Of a DNA stretch of 6,341 nucleotides, positions 4,853 to 6,341 are shown in pieces; position 1 is the first letter of the stretch; each line of letters opens with the position of its first letter. Both the position numbers and the translations under genes were made by a program. The stretch covers positions 1-6,341 of the forward strand of contig JAQGPE010000615.1 in assembly GCA_028293225.1 (NCBI GenBank), written 5' to 3'. The notes beneath the pieces were generated by a model. It was not told the origin of the DNA. It did no database searches and saw only the letters and a list, made by a program, of their open reading frames with translations. This DNA is from Akkermansiaceae bacterium (lineage in GTDB: Bacteria; Verrucomicrobiota; Verrucomicrobiia; Verrucomicrobiales; Akkermansiaceae).

Positions 4853-6341
4853 TTAAGGCATCTCGACCCAGCATCTCAGGTGGGTCGAGAGCAGCAGGCA
4901 ACTGACCGGAGCAGGGTGAAAGGCAACCGCCAGCGCCTCACGGTAGGCAGTCATCTGCGACTGGTATCTTGCTGCCAGTTCTTCGGCGGAATCGATGGCG
5001 TCTGTCTTGAAATCGATCACCTCGACCCTGGTGACGGCGCCTGTTTCGTCCTTTTCGACCTGCAGGCGGTCGATCACGCCGCTGAGCCATTCCCCGGCGA
5101 GGATGGCATCGACCGGTTGCTCACGGAACAGCTCGATGCTGCGGCTCTGGCGCTCGAAACGGGTGCGGATCTCCGGGATTTCCAGTAGTTCGAAGACCAG
5201 GACCTCGGCAGGATCGGCCGGAAAGGGCGAGAGTTCCTCATCCACCCAGCCGGTCTTCTCGAAAGCGCGGTGCACGGCCAAGCCGAACTCCAGGCTATCG
5301 GCCGAAAGCGGGTGATGGTGGCCTGCGGGACGAGCGCGCGGGCGGCGTGGGACTGCCGCGCCCAGCAGGGTGGGGGGCTCGGCCACGAATTCCTCCGGGA
5401 GGGTTTTGTGCAGCCGCTCATGCCAGCCGGCGTCGCCTGTCAGATCCAGTGCGGGCCACTCACGGCCATCCCAGGTCACGACTTCGCCGGCATCGCCGAC
5501 GGCGTCGCGAATCCACAGGTCGTGGCGCATTTCGGAGGCCGGGGCATTTTTCGGCGCTTTCGGCAGCAGCACGTAGGTGGCATGGCGGGCGCGGGTGAGG
5601 GCGACGTAGAGATTGCAGAAGCGCTCCACGCACTGGTCGGCGACCCACTGCTCGTAGAGCTTCCGCAGGTCACGGTCGGCGGTGAGCATTTCCTTCTTCG
5701 GCGGCAGCAGCAGTGCGCCGGTGAGCCCCGCGGCGTCGCGGAACTCCAGGATGCCCGCCTTGGATGGATCGTCGAAAGCGCCGCCCGCCAGGTCCATGGC
5801 GACGACCATGTCGAACTCCAGGCCCTTGGCCTTGTGGATCGTCATGATCTGGATCGCTCCCTCCGAAGAATACTCGCGCTGCACCAGGCCCTCCAGGCGG
5901 CGCAGCCAGGACTCCGGACTGCGGTCGCCGGTCTCATCGTAGGCATGGGCCTCGCGGGCGATGCCCTCCAGCCGTTGCTCCAGGAATGGAGTCAGGGAGC
6001 CAGCGGCGCGCAGGGTTTGAAAAAACTGGCCGATCACTCCAGAGATGCCCTCGCGGTTGATCAGGTCGCGGTAGTCCCGCCAGCTGCCGGGCTCGTCATC
6101 AGGCTTCAGTGCCAGCCGCAGTGGCGAATGCGCCACGTGGCCCCAGGCCATGCGATCGCCGGGATGGGCGAGCCAGCGGAACAGGTCGAGCAGGGCGACG
6201 CCCGCCGGGTTGTCGAGGGCGAGTTGGACCTCGGCATCGACCTCCACGGCGACGGCCGGGAACTCGTGGCGCAGGAAATCGGCGGTCTCGCGAGCGCGCT
6301 TGTTGGAGCGGACCAGGATCGCGCAACTCAGGCCGCGCTCA
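4853..6341 (-). CDS. addA: AddA-type ATP-dependent helicase/nuclease (N-terminal part outside window)
   Basis: 495 C-terminal residues are visible; the frame stays open to the right edge, so the GTG at 6247 is not the start. AddA pairs with AddB to unwind and resect double-strand breaks for RecA-dependent repair, the role RecBCD has in E. coli. Numbering from the first visible residue, the C-terminal UvrD-type helicase part includes AILVRSNKRARETADFL (7-23), a motif V region TIHKAKGLEFDMVVAMDL (167-184) and motif VI YVALTRAR (245-252). A PD-(D/E)XK nuclease domain follows: GLAVHRAFE with H357, GVIDRL with D424, IDFKTD with D443 and K445, and QMTAYREAL with Q462 and Y466. The helicase and nuclease motifs in this part look intact. 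The ATPase Walker A motif would lie beyond the window. The single nuclease directly after a UvrD core favours AddA over RecB, but the partner gene is not visible. Any addB would be expected outside the window to the right. Confidence 0.88.
   Translation of the reverse strand, partial: ERGLSCAILVRSNKRARETADFLRHEFPAVAVEVDAEVQLALDNPAGVALLDLFRWLAHPGDRMAWGHVAHSPLRLALKPDDEPGSWRDYRDLINREGISGVIGQFFQTLRAAGSLTPFLEQRLEGIAREAHAYDETGDRSPESWLRRLEGLVQREYSSEGAIQIMTIHKAKGLEFDMVVAMDLAGGAFDDPSKAGILEFRDAAGLTGALLLPPKKEMLTADRDLRKLYEQWVADQCVERFCNLYVALTRARHATYVLLPKAPKNAPASEMRHDLWIRDAVGDAGEVVTWDGREWPALDLTGDAGWHERLHKTLPEEFVAEPPTLLGAAVPRRPRARPAGHHHPLSADSLEFGLAVHRAFEKTGWVDEELSPFPADPAEVLVFELLEIPEIRTRFERQSRSIELFREQPVDAILAGEWLSGVIDRLQVEKDETGAVTRVEVIDFKTDAIDSAEELAARYQSQMTAYREALAVAFHPAPVSCLLLSTHLRCWVEMP
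4861..4890. repeat. Perfect 10-bp inverted repeat in the last codons of addA
   Basis: TCTCGACCCA (4861-4870) and TGGGTCGAGA (4881-4890) are exact reverse complements around a 10-nt loop. The element lies wholly in coding sequence, ending 5 bp before the addA stop codon, and 36 bp beyond the stop of the convergent membrane-protein gene. Neither side has a T-tract, so it is not a standard intrinsic terminator. It may still form a hairpin in both converging transcripts and limit read-through or 3' decay. Confidence 0.6.

Noticed and set aside
4817..5188. Plus-strand open frame after the small membrane protein
   Set aside because: It is antisense to the AddA nuclease domain, whose catalytic motifs are clearly read on the minus strand.
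6245..6247. GTG as start of the helicase gene
   Set aside because: The frame continues upstream to the window edge with helicase-like sequence, so the gene is partial.

Overview
The window looks like a piece of a GC-rich bacterial chromosome. It is most consistent with the phylum Verrucomicrobiota, for example a Luteolibacter/Haloferula-like member of Verrucomicrobiales. The main reason is the style of the ECF sigma factor: a sigma2-sigma4 core followed by an alanine-rich linker, one membrane span and a long C-terminal extension. The secreted and membrane proteins beside it, built from Asp-Pro-x-x-Ala-x-x-Trp repeats, fit the same group. This placement rests on family resemblance only. No rRNA or marker phylogeny was possible.

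Layout. Positions 1-444 (+) hold the 3' part of a long-form ribosome hibernation factor (HPF), closed by a strong intrinsic terminator at 471-505. A near-perfect palindrome at 523-546 lies upstream of the next transcription unit. Positions 587-2536 (+) encode a 649-residue ECF sigma factor fused to a transmembrane segment and a roughly 340-residue probable extracytoplasmic domain. Its stop overlaps by ATGA the start of a 441-residue membrane-anchored partner (2533-3858) that carries the same type of helical repeat. Two smaller + strand genes follow: a secreted protein of 179 residues with beta-propeller-like motifs (3945-4484) and a 103-residue protein with two predicted membrane spans (4513-4824). 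Converging on them from the right is the 3' part of an AddA-type helicase-nuclease gene (4853-6341, -), which runs off the window. A perfect 10-bp inverted repeat sits inside its last codons.

How the genes relate. HPF and AddA are housekeeping functions (ribosome hibernation and double-strand-break repair), have no evident link to each other, and flank the more unusual middle. The middle contains a probable two-gene signalling module. The sigma factor appears tied to the membrane by its own sensor-like extension, and the coupled neighbour has a related repeat domain that probably lies on the same side of the membrane. No zinc-binding anti-sigma motif is visible in either protein, so how the sigma factor is held and released is unknown. 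The two small genes downstream may belong to the same expression unit, but gaps of 86 and 28 bp without clear terminators leave this open. No tRNA, rRNA, CRISPR array, insertion sequence or attachment site was seen. The longest stretch without a gene is 445-586.
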